A stretch of DNA of 57,500 bases, taken from positions 1,558,253 to 1,615,752 of the forward strand of contig RPFO01000154.1 of the NCBI GenBank assembly GCA_009746045.1. Direction: 5' to 3'. A model generated the notes under the pieces. It was not told the origin of the DNA. It did not search any database and saw nothing but the letters and a program-made list of their open reading frames with translations. The translations under genes and the position numbers were made by a program. This document shows, one piece after another, positions 24,994-35,448 of the stretch (its first letter is position 1; the number at the start of each line of letters is the position of its first letter). This DNA is from Mesostigma viride (lineage: Eukaryota; Streptophyta; Mesostigmatophyceae; Mesostigmatales; Mesostigmataceae).

Positions 24994-25675
24994 GGGCCAA
25001 CTCACACGGGTCGCGATCCGTGGTTCGTACGGTCATGGTTCGCGAACCGCTTTGCCGAGTGGCATCGAACCTTCTGCATGCCACGTGGAACAGAAATTGG
25101 TTGACGAACCGGTAGCACTCACACGGCGGGTCGCTGGCGTTCGGATTGTTCAGATAGATAAAGATTGGTTCACAGTACCTTTTATGCCGGCGTTTCCGCA
25201 CTTTCCGCTCTTTTCCGCACTCCTCCTCAATCTCCTGGTTGTCGCCACCTGTCCTTGGATTTACACATACAGCGGGATATCTACGATATCGTATTCTGAT
25301 TATTCGGGTGTATCCAGTGATTATTTGTCTTTACTGGACGATACTAAATTCTTCCTGGCGAGACCGGCTTCGCTGGATCGAAGCTGTCCAGTTTTCCTCA
25401 GCACCCTGCCGTACTGGTTCTACGCCGACTGAATTCGTACCATGAATTCCCGTACTTTCAGGTCTTTTTCGCACTTGTCAGGTTCGATTCACGGACATGC
25501 ACGTGGCCTTTTCGCTCGCGAACATGGGTCGCGACACGATTTCCCGCAAACCACAAAGTCGGGTCGCGAACCATGCCCGTTTTCCGGCACTATCTGCCGA
25601 CGCCGTGAGAAGATTCCTGCCACGCATGACAAGAGTGCTCACGAACTACGGATCGCGACCCGTGTGAGTTAGCCC
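24994..25675. mobile_element. MITE-like element, copy 1
   Basis: The 682-bp element has terminal inverted repeats of about 33 bp: GGGCCAACTCACACGGGTCG at the left and the inverse of GGGCTAACTCACACGGGTCG at the right. It is flanked by TTA on the left and TAA on the right. Inside there is no transposase. The TIR start and the TWA flanks fit a PIF/Harbinger-type non-autonomous element, though a hAT-type assignment is not excluded. Confidence 0.7.
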
Positions 25676-25681
25676 TAATTA

Positions 25682-26372
25682 GGGCCAACTCACACGGGTC
25701 GCGATCCGTGGTTCGTACGGTCATGGTTCGCGAACCGCTTTGCCGAGTGGCATCGAACCTTCTGCATGCCACGTGGAACAGAAATTGGTTGACGAACCGG
25801 TCGCACTCACACGGCGGGTCGCGGGCGTTCGGATTGCTCAGATAGATAAAGATTGGTTCACAGTACCTTTTATATGCTGGCGTTTCCGCACTTTCCGCTC
25901 TTTCCCGCACTCCTCCTCAATCTCCTGGTTGTCGCCACCTGTCCTTGGATTTACACATACAGCGGGATATCTACGATATCGTATTCTGATTATTCGGGTG
26001 TATCCAGTGATTATTTGTCTTTACTGGACGATACTAAATTCTTCCTGGCGAGACCGGCTTCGCTGGATCGAAGCTGTCCAGTTTTCTTCAGCACCCTCAG
26101 TGCCGTACTGGTTCTACGTACGCCGACTGAATTCGTACAACTAATTCCCGTACTTTCAGGTCTTTTTCGCACTTGTCAGGTTCGATTCACGGACACGTGG
26201 CCTTTTCGCTCGCGAACATGGGTCGCGACACGATTTCCCGCGAACCACAAAGTCGGGTCGCGAACCGGCATGCCCGTTTTCCGGCACTATCTGCCGACGC
26301 CGTGAGAAGATTCCTGCCACGCATGACAAGAGTGCTCACGAACTACGGATCGCGACCCGTGTGAGTTAGCCC
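25682..26372. mobile_element. MITE-like element, copy 2
   Basis: The 691-bp near-identical tandem partner of the element at 24994 is separated from it by six bases (TAATTA) and flanked by TTA on both sides (25679-25681, 26373-26375). Differences are small indels and substitutions. Confidence 0.7.
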
Positions 26373-26449
26373 TTACAGGTCGCCTCAGTCTAGTTCCGGC
26401 TCCACGTGCCGTCCAAAATGATGCCAGAAGCTACTTCGAACACGGTTCA

Positions 26450-26600
26450 TACGCAAAAAAATACGCAAAAAATACGCAAAACGCAAAAAATACGCAAAAA
26501 ATACGCCGTGCGTATTTTTTTGCCCATTTTAATACGCAAATCTTGCGTATGACGTATAATACGCATCGTACGGCGTATTATACGCCGTATGCCTGTACAC
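26450..26600. repeat. TACGCA-rich repeat with palindromes
   Basis: Several ATACGCAAAAA copies are followed by GGCGTATTATACGCC-type palindromes and TCGTACGG. The same combination appears at 23706-23795. Confidence 0.65.
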
Positions 26601-26734
26601 TGGTTGGCCCGCAACGTCTCCTTGACATGCAGGTGGGGCTCGCACCCCCCCCCCGGCCCCGCCGGCCGCTTCACCCCGCGACGGCCGCCCGGCCGTCTCG
26701 GTGTTGCTGGACCCCCCCCGCCGCCTGCATGCAC

Positions 26735-26797
26735 GTGGTATAGTCTGCGCGGCCGAGGAAGGTGGGCCACCTTCCTCGGCCGCGCGGACTATACCAC
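26735..26797. repeat. 63-bp near-perfect palindrome
   Basis: Two 31-nt arms with a single mismatch are separated by one base (26766). The left arm starts GTGGTATAGTC and ends GAGGAAGGTGG. It lies at the 5' edge of a LINE fragment and may be a fold-back insertion junction. Confidence 0.9.
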
Positions 26798-26849
26798 GGC
26801 GTCCCCGCCTTGAAGGAGGGCTGCCTTGCCACCAACGACGTCGTCCACA

Positions 26850-27290
26850 CCTTCACCTTGAAGGAATTGGACGGCGCCCTTAAGCTCGCTTGCGATACGA
26901 CGCGGCGGTCGGTGCATGCCGACCACCTAATTTCGGCAGTCTGAGCTGCTGAAGACTCCTGACCTGGCGGTGCGGGAGCTTCCGTCTGCTGGCATTCTGC
27001 AACCGTGTTCTGCTCAATCTGATGAGCCTCCGCCTGCTGAGTGGCAGACGGCCATCCGAGTCATGTTGTACAAGCTAGCCGCGGTTCTGCTGCTGACCCC
27101 GGTAATTAACTTAGTACCTGATAGTAACTGATAGTATTGGGGTGTCTGCCTCCAGAGCGCCGCGCTGAAGGTCTTCATGCGCATGATGCTGCACAGGCTA
27201 GCTTCGGTCGTGCTGCGCCGGACCCACACCTGGGTGAGTCTCGGATGGGTTTCCGTCGTGGCCCGGTAACACAGTCTGTTGATTAAAATT
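26850..27290 (+). pseudogene. LINE RT fragment
   Basis: In pieces of different frames one can read FTLKELDGALKLACDTTRR, EWQTAIRVMLYKL, GVCLQSAALKVFMRMMLHRL and ESRMGFRRGPVTQSV. These align in order with the family-Z segment FTSREVTEAV to QHGFRSGRNTVQA. Motif A and everything after it are absent. Confidence 0.7.
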
Positions 27291-27345
27291 AAATTAAATT
27301 AAATTGCAACATAACTACGTTGGGATCGAGTACATGTAGCACTAA
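27285..27345 (-). mobile_element. Very short LINE 3' end with AT-rich tail
   Basis: An (AAATT)n tail and a degenerate copy of the terminal hairpin (CTACATGTACTC..CCCAACG..AG on the minus strand) make this an extreme 5' truncation, of which only about 60 bp remain. Confidence 0.55.
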
Positions 27346-27587
27346 TTTATTCCATTTTTGTTATTATTCTTATTATTACTCTTTACTTTGTCTTTATTTA
27401 TTTTTGTTCGACTGTCGTGTTATCCCTATTTATACATTTTCTTTCCTTTTTCTTTCTTTCTCTTTCTTTAATTTTTCTTTTTCCCTTTGTAATGTATCCT
27501 CCTTACTTTTCTTTTAGCCCCTTCGTGTATGTGTGTATGCGTTTCCCTCTTTTCCTTCTTACGTTTTGGTTGTTTTTGTTGTTGTAC

Positions 27588-27603
27588 TGGTGGTGGTGGT
27601 GGT

Positions 27604-27663
<60 letters not shown>

Positions 27664-27697
27664 TGTGTGTGTGTGGGTGTATGTGTGTGTGTGTTTT
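27588..27697. repeat. (GGT)n and (GT)n microsatellite
   Basis: About seven GGT units are followed by a long GT run with a few GGGT interruptions. The preceding 27360-27580 is T-rich and holds no gene. Confidence 0.95.
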
Positions 27698-27837
27698 CCC
27701 TAATAATCAATGAACCTTTCTTGTTACCCTCTGTCTCCCTCCATGCAGCTAGGTCTTCCCAGAGATAGCCACGCGGCTCCCGCGGCGTTCGCGTCTTTCC
27801 TCTCAGACAACTACTAAGGTACCCTAGTCCTTCCACG

Positions 27838-28580
27838 GCGTTGGATCGCCATGCGTCCAGGCATAGTTGTCTCCTCCCTGTTTTTACGTACGGGGCCGAG
27901 ACGCGTGGACTCTCACTGCCGACCTTCCCAACAAGTTGGATGGCGCGGTCACCAACACGCTACGCGGTCAATTTTTCGTGTAGGCTACGCTGCTCATGCA
28001 TCCGCAAGGAGGACTTATATCTCGGCATGCCACTTATCCCTGGCAGCACCATCAAGCAGCGGCGCCTGATGCTAGTAGGGCACTTAGCTCGCACCAATTA
28101 CCAGGTAGACTACCTCACTCACGAGGCCCCTCTGCAGGGCTGCGCCCCGCCCAGACGGGGCCGGGCCGGCACCTCCTCACGTGGGCCAGGCCGGCCCAGC
28201 CAGGTTAGACTCCGCAAGGCCCGCACCTTCGAAGAATGTTCAGCTAGTAGAGGACATGGGGGGCCTACTAGGCCTCTGCATGATTTGGAAAAAGATCGAT
28301 GATGGACAAGGCCAAGTGGGCCCAGGTCATAGAGGACAACAACCCCCCTGCAGTGGGGATCGAAGCCGCGCGGTTGCACACGCGTGGGCCGGCGGCATGC
28401 TAGACAAGACCCCTCGGGTCGCGAGCACCATATAGATATAGAATAGGATTGTTTTGTAGCCTGTAGATAGCTTAGACCGGTACGTAGGATTGCGTGCACC
28501 CATGGACCATCATCCATCCATCGGGGTTAAGTCTCCGTGACTCCCCAATGTTCGGGAGCACGAGTTTAATTAATTAATTA
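27838..28580 (+). mobile_element. 5'-truncated LINE 3' end, family Z
   Basis: This copy parallels 22930-23616: YGAET, RKEDLYLGMP and KQRRLMLVGHLARTN in shifting frames, then GGLLGLCMIWKK, where the other copy has lost a base. A 3'UTR follows with CCATCCATCGGGG, the terminal hairpin (28536-28562, with a longer loop) and an AATT tail. Confidence 0.8.
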
Positions 28581-28587
28581 ATAGTTG

Positions 28588-28776
28588 TCTCACTTCACAT
28601 ATCCCTGAGAAGGGGCATATGGCTTTTAATACATTCTTGGCCACTTCCTGCAAGGGTAGCCGGTGTAAACTACGCCTGCTCTGGGTGCACAAAGTGCACC
28701 TGCACACCGCTATGTATTCCAGCACCTAGGGCGGGACATAGGCATGGACATAGGGGGGTAAGATCATCATGGCTAT
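28588..28776 (-). mobile_element. Family-X 3' end fragment
   Basis: The reverse complement of the family-X 3'UTR abuts the AATT tail of the preceding plus-strand LINE, so the two are tail to tail. The terminal hairpin is degraded. Confidence 0.65.
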
Positions 28777-28846
28777 ACACCATGGTCCGGATTCTCCCGA
28801 TTTCTGGCCTGCGCTGGCCAGTGTCTTCTTGATACAATATGGCAAG
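28777..28846 (+). repeat. Dispersed ~100-bp repeat, copy 1 (partial)
   Basis: ACCATGGTCCGGATTCTCCC and the following TTTCTGGCCTGCGCTGG match the reverse complement of 33926-34021 and 42218-42317. Confidence 0.75.
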
Positions 28847-28849
28847 GGC

Positions 28850-30450
28850 GTGGCTTGAGCCACGAGGTAGCCATGGCTGACGGCGGAGCTCATAACTTTC
28901 ACGTTTGAGCACCAAATTTAGCCGTGAATAGATCTGACACTATCGAGCTTAATTCGTCTTTCTAAGACGCACATGCTGATATAATTGTCCGAATCTAAAA
29001 CGCAATATATGACGAGCAAACGCCTGTCGACGCAACGCAGTTTGGCGGATGCCCTCGCCCATGAAAATGCGGCAGCTGCGGCTGCAGCTTTGCCAGCTCC
29101 GGCAGGCAGCGGTGACGGCTAGTCGTGCACTGGTGGTCGCCCAGCAACCTCGATCCCGGGCTCCATGCCTCGCCATCAGCATCGCCTGACCCTAAACGCG
29201 CCCGCTCAGCCGATAAAACAGGAGGGTACGTCTTCACGCCCCTCGGAACCGCGCTGCCGGCTCCAACCTTTCCAGGTCGATGATCACGACTGGACCAACA
29301 TGTCTCCGGCCGATGCTCTGCACTGCATCTTCTTCGGGGACTACGCCTCGCTTTACGACCTGTGCCTCCATCTCCACGACAACAATCGCCTCCTCCTCCC
29401 GGACGGCCGCCGCTGGAACAACATCAGCACGCTGTTCGGGTGCGCCCGCCCCCAAGTCCAGCACACCATCCGCAACTCCCTTCTCCAGCGCTCTGACGGC
29501 GAGATCTGGGCTCCATCCATCTCCGCCCCCGCCCTCCGTTCCATCCTCACGGAAGCCTTTCAGCAGCACGTGACCCCCCTTGCTGCTGACGTCGCAGCCA
29601 TGGGTGGTCCGCTGGCTGCTGAACTTCCTCACCTCACCGCCACCTCCACTGCCATTTCCGCCTCCACTGCCGACATCAAAGCCCAGCTCCTCGACCTCGA
29701 CCTACGCCTTCAAGCCATGCACCGCCACCGCCCTTGAGAGCTTGCATGACACCGCCAGCCTCAGTCACCGCCCAGGCGGTGAAGGACATCGCCGCCCAGC
29801 CGGCGCCTGCTGGCCCGGCCGGCGATGCTCCCTCCACCTGGGCGGACTTGCTTAAGCATGCAGCACACCACCTCCACCACCTCCACCGTCTCGGCACAAC
29901 TCAAGCAACAAGCCCTCGACCTTCGCGAGGAAGCCGACATCGCCCGGCGCAGCCACAATGTCATCGTCAAGCACTTCGACCAGCCGGCAGGTGAGACCTC
30001 CACGAGCCTTCTTGAGGCATTTAAGCGCGACATTTTTGCCCCCGCCCCCATGCTACTCACTGGTGAGCTGGACATGTCGGCTGTCCGCCCGATCCCCCGC
30101 GCGCGGGGGAAGGCTGGCCCGGCACCCGTGCTCCTCACCTTTAATGAGTACATGGCGGACAAGCTGGCGTTCCTTAAATGCCGCAAGAAGCTCTCGAGGA
30201 CTCGCTCCATGCACGCTGGACGACGACTTGACCCTGGCCCAGCAACAGCGGCGACCCGAGCTATGGCCGACCTATGTACCTTCAGCTCCGGCAGAGCGCA
30301 GGGGGGAAGCCGGTATACTGCATGGAGGGGGGCGGTCATCCACGTTGACCACAAGCCCTGGCACCCCCCTCCTGCCACCTCAGACTAGGCCAATCCATAC
30401 CAGTAGTGTAGATTAGTCAGGCTTAGCCTACTGTAGCATGTGGCCCACGC
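28850..30450 (+). mobile_element. ORF1-only retroelement, copy c
   Basis: The 5' leader (GCCACGAGGTAGCCATGGCT onward) and the ORF1-like frame match the complete element at 30812-37196. The 3' part is cut off by the minus-strand family-X tail at 30451. There is no RT sequence between ORF1 and the 3' region. Confidence 0.75.
29009..30388 (+). pseudogene. ORF1-like nucleic-acid-binding protein, frameshifted
   Basis: The ATG at 29009 starts MTSKRLSTQRSL, as in the other copies. A 1-bp insertion near 29122 and later shifts split it into pieces (29165-29737 and 29825-30388). The middle holds QQHVTPLAADVAA and a helix-rich segment. The C-terminal part has RARGKAGPAPVLLTF and LDDDLTLAQQQRRPELWPTY, reminiscent of the RRM-like and C-terminal domains of L1 ORF1 proteins. 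The likely role is binding of the element's own RNA. The frame ends with TAG at 30386-30388. Confidence 0.65.
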
Positions 30451-30790
30451 GCATTAATTAATTAAGTAATTAATTATCAACATCACTCCGTTGGGAGTAG
30501 ATGTAGCACATAGCCCTGAGAAGGGGCATATGGCTTTTAATACATTCTAGGCTACTTCATGCAAGGGTGGGAATGTAAGCTACCCCTGCTCTAGGTGCAC
30601 CAGGGCACCTGCACCCTCATGGTCTATCACGCTATGCCCGGGTAAGGGGGGAGCATGCCTGTGAGGGAGGAAGATCATCATGGCTATACAAGAGCTAGGA
30701 CATGGCTCCTCGACAGAGAGCATCTCTCTGCATGGCATAGCATGGCACCCCAAAAGGGCACTTTTCTGGAAACCATACCTAGGCATGTGA
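30451..30790 (-). mobile_element. Family-X 3' end, 5'-truncated (X1)
   Basis: The AATT-rich tail (30451-30478), terminal hairpin (30485-30498, ACTCC-CAAC-GGAGT on the minus strand) and about 290 bp of 3'UTR are nearly identical to 30838-31100. No matching flanking duplication was found. Confidence 0.8.
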
Positions 30791-30798
30791 TAAAAATC

Positions 30799-30811
30799 CA
30801 GTTATTATGAT
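30799..30811. other. Target-site duplication, left copy
   Basis: CAGTTATTATGAT is repeated exactly at 37197-37209. The two copies bracket the complete ORF1-only retroelement and fix both of its ends. Confidence 0.85.
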
Positions 30812-31252
30812 TAATTAATTAATTAATTATCAACATCACTCCGTTGGGAGTAGATGTAGCACATAGCCCTGAGAAGGGGCATATGGCTTTTAATACATTC
30901 TAGGCTACTTCATGCAAGGGTGGGAATGTAAGCTACCCCTGCTCTAGGTGCACCAGGGCACCCGCACCCTCATGGTCTATCACGCTATGCCCGGGTAAGG
31001 GGGGAGCATGCCTGTGAGGGGGAAGATCATCATGGCTAGACAAAAACTAGAGCGTGGCATCTCAGCAGAGAGCAGCTCTCTGCATGGGCACAGCATTACT
31101 AAATAAAACTAGGCAGCGTCTGGAGTGTGGCTCATCATAGGCACACATGTACATGACTAAAAAGGCTAGGCCTAAGCTGGTATAGTGCCTGTACAGTAGG
31201 CGGGCATGTACAAGGCCACTGTCTAACTATTCTACACTACTGCTGTATTCCC

Positions 31253-32460
31253 CTAGGCTGGGGCTGGAGTTGCTGGGGCCGCGGTGGTCGAGGGGGTCGC
31301 TTGCCAGGGCTTGTGGCCGACGTAGATGGCCGCCCCCTTCCAGTACACCGGCTGGCCCGCCTTGGTCTGCCGGAGCTGGGTGTAGGTCGGCCATAGCTCC
31401 CGTCGCCGTTGTTGCTGTGCCAGGGTCAAGTCGTCGTCCACGGTGAAGGGAGTATTCGCGAGCCGCTTGCGGCGTCTGAGAAACGAAATCTTGTCCGCTG
31501 GGCTATCAAAGATGAGAAGAAGCGGAGGCGCCCCTGCCTTACCCCGCGCGCGGGGGAGGCGGTGGGCGGTCAGCTTGATCTCTCCAAGAAGGCCCATGCG
31601 TGCAAGGATTTTGCTCTCAAACGCGCGTGCAAGCTTCTCGGAATTCTCACCTTCTTCCATGTCCAAGTTCTTGAGTATGGCGTTGAGGCTGCGCTTGGCG
31701 AGCTCGGCCTCCTCGCGGAGGTCAAGCGTCTGCCGCTGGAGCTGGGCTGCGACGGCGGAGGTGGTGGAGGTGGTATGTTGCTTAAGCATGTCCGCCCAGG
31801 TCGTGATGGGAGGAGCATCGCCGGCCGGGCCAGCCGAGGCTGGCTTGGCGGCAATGTCCTTCACTGCCTGGGCGGTGAGGCCTGCCGTGTTCTGCAAGAC
31901 CTCGATAGCGATTGCATTATCCTTGAGGCGCTGGTCGATGTCGCGGAGCTGGGCGGTGATGGAGTCGGTGGAGGCGGAGGGGGGGGGGGGTGGAGGCGAG
32001 GAGGGTGGCGGTGGCGGTGGGGATGGTGGGAAGCTCAGCAGCCAGCGTGCCACCTATTGCCGCCACATCTGCGGCAAGAGGGGTCACGTGCTGCTCGAAA
32101 GCTTCCTTGAGGAGGGTGCGGATGGTGGCTTCGGTGGGGAAGGTGGAGGGGGGCGGTTTGGGAGCCCAGATCTCGGCTTCGGAGCGTCCAACAAGGGAGC
32201 AGAGGGCGAAGCGTTGGAGCTTGGGGCGACTCATGCGGGGAAGGACGGGGAGAGTCTCGGCGGGGTCGACAAGCTGGCCAAGACCAGGCCCGCGGCCGCG
32301 GTTGTGGGACGTGAGGTACACGCACAGGGCTAGAAGCGAGGCGTGATTGCCGTGAAACACGTAGTCCATGAAGCAACTGGGGCTGCGTTGCCAGAAGCCG
32401 GAGCGGTTGACGTCGAAGGAGGTCTCTTCCCAGGGCGGCTCAGCAGAGCGACTGCGCTTA
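31253..32460 (-). pseudogene. ORF1-like protein, 3' exonless part (copy a)
   Basis: Continues the frame begun at 37035 once the CACTA insert is removed (KRSRSAEPPWEE follows SASPDP). It contains AFEQHVTPLAADVAA, then a Pro/Ser run where a G-run slippage at about 31981-31990 shifts the frame. Downstream come ITAQLRDIDQRLKDN (likely coiled coil), LDLREEAELAKRSL, LPRARGKAGAPPLLL and VDDDLTLAQQQRRRELWPTY. The last two resemble L1 ORF1 RNA-binding regions. The stop is TAG at 31253-31255. Apart from the insertion and the homopolymer shift it looks intact. Confidence 0.7.
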
Positions 32461-32479
32461 CACTAGGAACTCGGCTTTG

Positions 32480-32790
32480 AGAATGGGTGAGAAATTGTGA
32501 GAAAAAGGGTGAGAAAGGTGAGAAAAAGGGTGAGAAATGGGTGAGAATGGGTGAGAAAGGTGAGAAAAAAGGGTGAGAATGGGGTGAGAATGGGTGAGAA
32601 AACACGTTTCTCACCCGGGTGAGATTGCCCCAAAAAGGTGAAAAAAGGGGAAAAACGTGAGAAAAATCTCAAAAAACAGGACATGAGATAAGTGAGAAAA
32701 ACGGGAGGTGTGAAACGTGAGAAAAGTGAGAAAATCAGGACGTGAGAAAAGTGAGAAAAACAGGACGTGAGAAAAGTGAGAAAAGTGAGA
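32480..32790. repeat. Left subterminal GTGAGAA repeats
   Basis: More than twenty copies of GTGAGAA(A) with short spacers. They are mirrored in inverse orientation at 36540-36830 and are the presumed transposase-binding region. Confidence 0.85.
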
Positions 32791-32966
32791 AAACACAGCG
32801 CTGAAAAACACACCCATAATGCAATATGCTGGCAGCAGACACATGCATGCAGTGCCAGTAACAACCGCTGTTCAAAACAGCACGAACAATAATGATTTTT
32901 TCATTAAATGTTTGAATAATTTTAATGTTTACAGCTGCAAGAACCCGTTGATTCAACTATTCAACA

Positions 32967-33110
32967 CTGTTATGGCGTTATGTACATCTTCGGCATTCAA
33001 ATATGCCTTTTCAACACAGTCTGTTATGGCGTTATGACATCTTCGGCATTCAATGCCTGTTCAACACAGTCTGTTATGGCGTTATGACATCTTTCGCATT
33101 CAATGCCTAT
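32967..33110. repeat. Triplicated ~53-bp repeat
   Basis: Three tandem copies of a unit with TTATGGCGTTATG, ACATCTT and GCATTCAA(TGCCT) lie inside the transposon. Confidence 0.85.
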
Positions 33111-33254
33111 CATCAAATACTATATGGTAGCTAGCTAAAAAAGCGGGCCGGTCGACAGGGCGTCACATGCTGACTTGAAAGTGGAACCGCTTGCATTTTA
33201 CTCTCGTGGTCCCTGCAAGAAATAAAGCAAACCGACACAATATACGCAAGAGGA

Positions 33255-33590
33255 AAAGAAATCAGATCCTTGACATAGATGTAAGCGTTCTACAAGGATC
33301 TTGAGCTCAGCACCACCTAAAAATCCATGCAGCAAATGTGTATGGCAAATCATAATTCCATCAACATACAATTCTACACATCCATGCATGCAAGAGGCCG
33401 GGGGAAAAAAAACAGGCCCTTGCAGATAAACATCTATACCTTCAAATGCCAAAATAATGACACCTATAATTCCCCCTAAAATGAAAGCAGTGCAAGAGAC
33501 AAAAAAGACATCAGATCCTTGACATAGACATCACCATTCTACAAGGAAGAGCTCACCAGCACCTAACGGTCCATGCAGCAAATGTGTAGA
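33255..33590. repeat. Spaced ~80-bp direct repeat
   Basis: ATCAGATCCTTGACATAGA to CCATGCAGCAAATGTGTA occurs at 33262-33343 and 33508-33586. Confidence 0.75.
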
Positions 33591-33925
33591 ACCCAACACT
33601 CACTCTTATGGCAAAGCAGCCCCATGTGGCAAGGCAGCACCATACACATGAATCACACCATGCGCCAGATGTCACACGAGCAAGGCACAACGTTGTCGTC
33701 GGATCAGAAAGCAACAAACGTGAAAACGCTAGCGGCCCAAATCTGAGATTCCGCGGAACACAGAAAATAAGAAAGCTCAGAAGCTACCAGCAAGGGATCG
33801 AACATATGACCTTTGGCATGATTTCGCGGCTGTGTGAGTCTCCTGATCCGAAGGCATCTCACTTAATTAACGTTTCGAAACAGCCAAACTGCGGAAAATC
33901 TCTTACCGGAGAGAGTTGCCAATAT

Positions 33926-34021
33926 CAAGGAGACAACCAGCGCAGGCCAGAAATCGGGAGAATCCGGACCATGGTAGCTCGAGCCTGCCGTTATCTTGTC
34001 CGCGTTTTCGAGTCGTGCAGG
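33926..34021 (-). repeat. Dispersed ~100-bp repeat, copy 2
   Basis: Over 90% identical by eye to 42218-42317, where the same sequence sits inside an intron-like insert. It is also partly present at 28777-28846. Confidence 0.8.
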
Positions 34022-34070
34022 ATTATGAATATGAATGGAGATGGAAATGTGTAGCCTTGTGCATTGAAAT

Positions 34071-34962
34071 TACGGCTGGCTGACGTGAAGAGCGACTACA
34101 TGACCTACACGGTGGGGCCGGAAACGGCTTGCTTGATTGTGTTTCATCGTGGGCAACGAGTCCAACAACTACTTTCTCTGGGCGGCAAACTGCGGCAAAT
34201 TGAACGCAAACCTCATCATGAAATCTTGACCGTCGAAATGTAACAATCCGACGACTTATGCAGTATGCCGCGTAATTTTCTGTTGCGGGAGAGCCGTTGG
34301 GCCGGTTCCCGACGCGGGCGACCAGTGGTTTGCGTTAAGTTAACTTAGCTGAAGTTCCCCAAGCCGCATGATGGCTCTCATCGACGGCCTCAGTCTATTG
34401 ACGCGTCGGCCCGATTTTGGCGGCACCCAATTTGACCCCAACGGCACCTACCGACAAAGGGCATACGTACGTTTCACGCGCACCACGACCTTCGAGCTCT
34501 GCTATGGCGGTGGTGCCGTGGGGCCCGCATCAGACTGCGGGCCCTTATCTGCTTTGGCGGTGCTGCCGTTGGGCCCGCATCAGAATTCAGGCCCTTTATG
34601 CATGCGGGCCATTAATGCATGTTACTTTTTTAGTCTTCTGCATACAAATATGAAGCAATGAGGTCGTGTCCTCTGGATTTTTGCACTGCAAATGGCATTT
34701 GCACCGTGTGCAGTTCCTGGACGTTTGGAAACATGCATGATGGCATGTGGCTAATGTAATGACTGACTAGCTAGACCGTTTCAGTGGTTTTTCATTTGCG
34801 GGTATTTCCTCGTAAATGGTGGGAAAGCGATCGCAGCAATGGTTCTCACCACTAGACACTCCCGGCCAGTGAAGCTCGAAAAACACGCCCTGATCAAGCA
34901 AGCTGTTTCCGGCCCCACTGTATAGGTCATCTTACAGTCGCTCTTTGCGTAAGCCAGCCATA
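34071..34962. repeat. Inverted pair encoding the same peptide
   Basis: 34071-34137 (plus) and 34893-34962 (minus) are imperfect inverted repeats. Both read KSD..TYTVGPETACLI, so they are probably fragments of one transposon gene that was duplicated and inverted. Confidence 0.65.
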
Positions 34963-34990
34963 GTTTCAATGAACAAGGCTACACATTTGC

Positions 34991-35448
34991 ATACTCTTTG
35001 CTTGGTTATCGGTGTGCCTTTGTTTGGATGCAGGGGGGATCGCTGTGCTGACACAACGCGGCAAGGGATTTGCTGGTAGAAGATGCCCTTCCCAAGGCTG
35101 ATTACAGCGACCCTGCGAATGGCGACGAGGCCTACTGGTGAGCCTTGTTTTTTGCAAATGCTACTTACGCCGTCTGCTTTGGTTTTTTTAATTCAGTCCT
35201 ATTGAAAGGCGCCTTGGGATTAGCCATGCAATCATGTTTTACTGTCACAAAGCCAGCCCTAGTAATTAATATCTAGTTTGTTTGGTTTTACCCATCCGGG
35301 TGCCATGATCTTGCCGCCAGTAAAAGCGTCCTGTGTTGTATCTGTTCTATTTTTTTTAATAACCAATACTTGCAATAATAATACTCTTTGCTGGGTTATC
35401 GGTGTGCGTTTGTTTGAATGCAGGCGAGATCGCTGTGCTGACACAACG
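34991..35448 (+). repeat. 68-bp direct repeat spanning an intron/exon border
   Basis: 34991-35058 and 35381-35448 share an intron-like 3' end (TTTGTTTGNATGCAG) followed by GATCGCTGTGCTGACACAAC. Only the second copy continues into the long open frame. Confidence 0.75.

Noticed and set aside
27049-27165. Intron in the RT fragment (GTAATT..CCAG)
   Set aside because: The coding match GVCLQSAALKVF starts before the supposed acceptor, so the sequence is an ordinary decayed frame.
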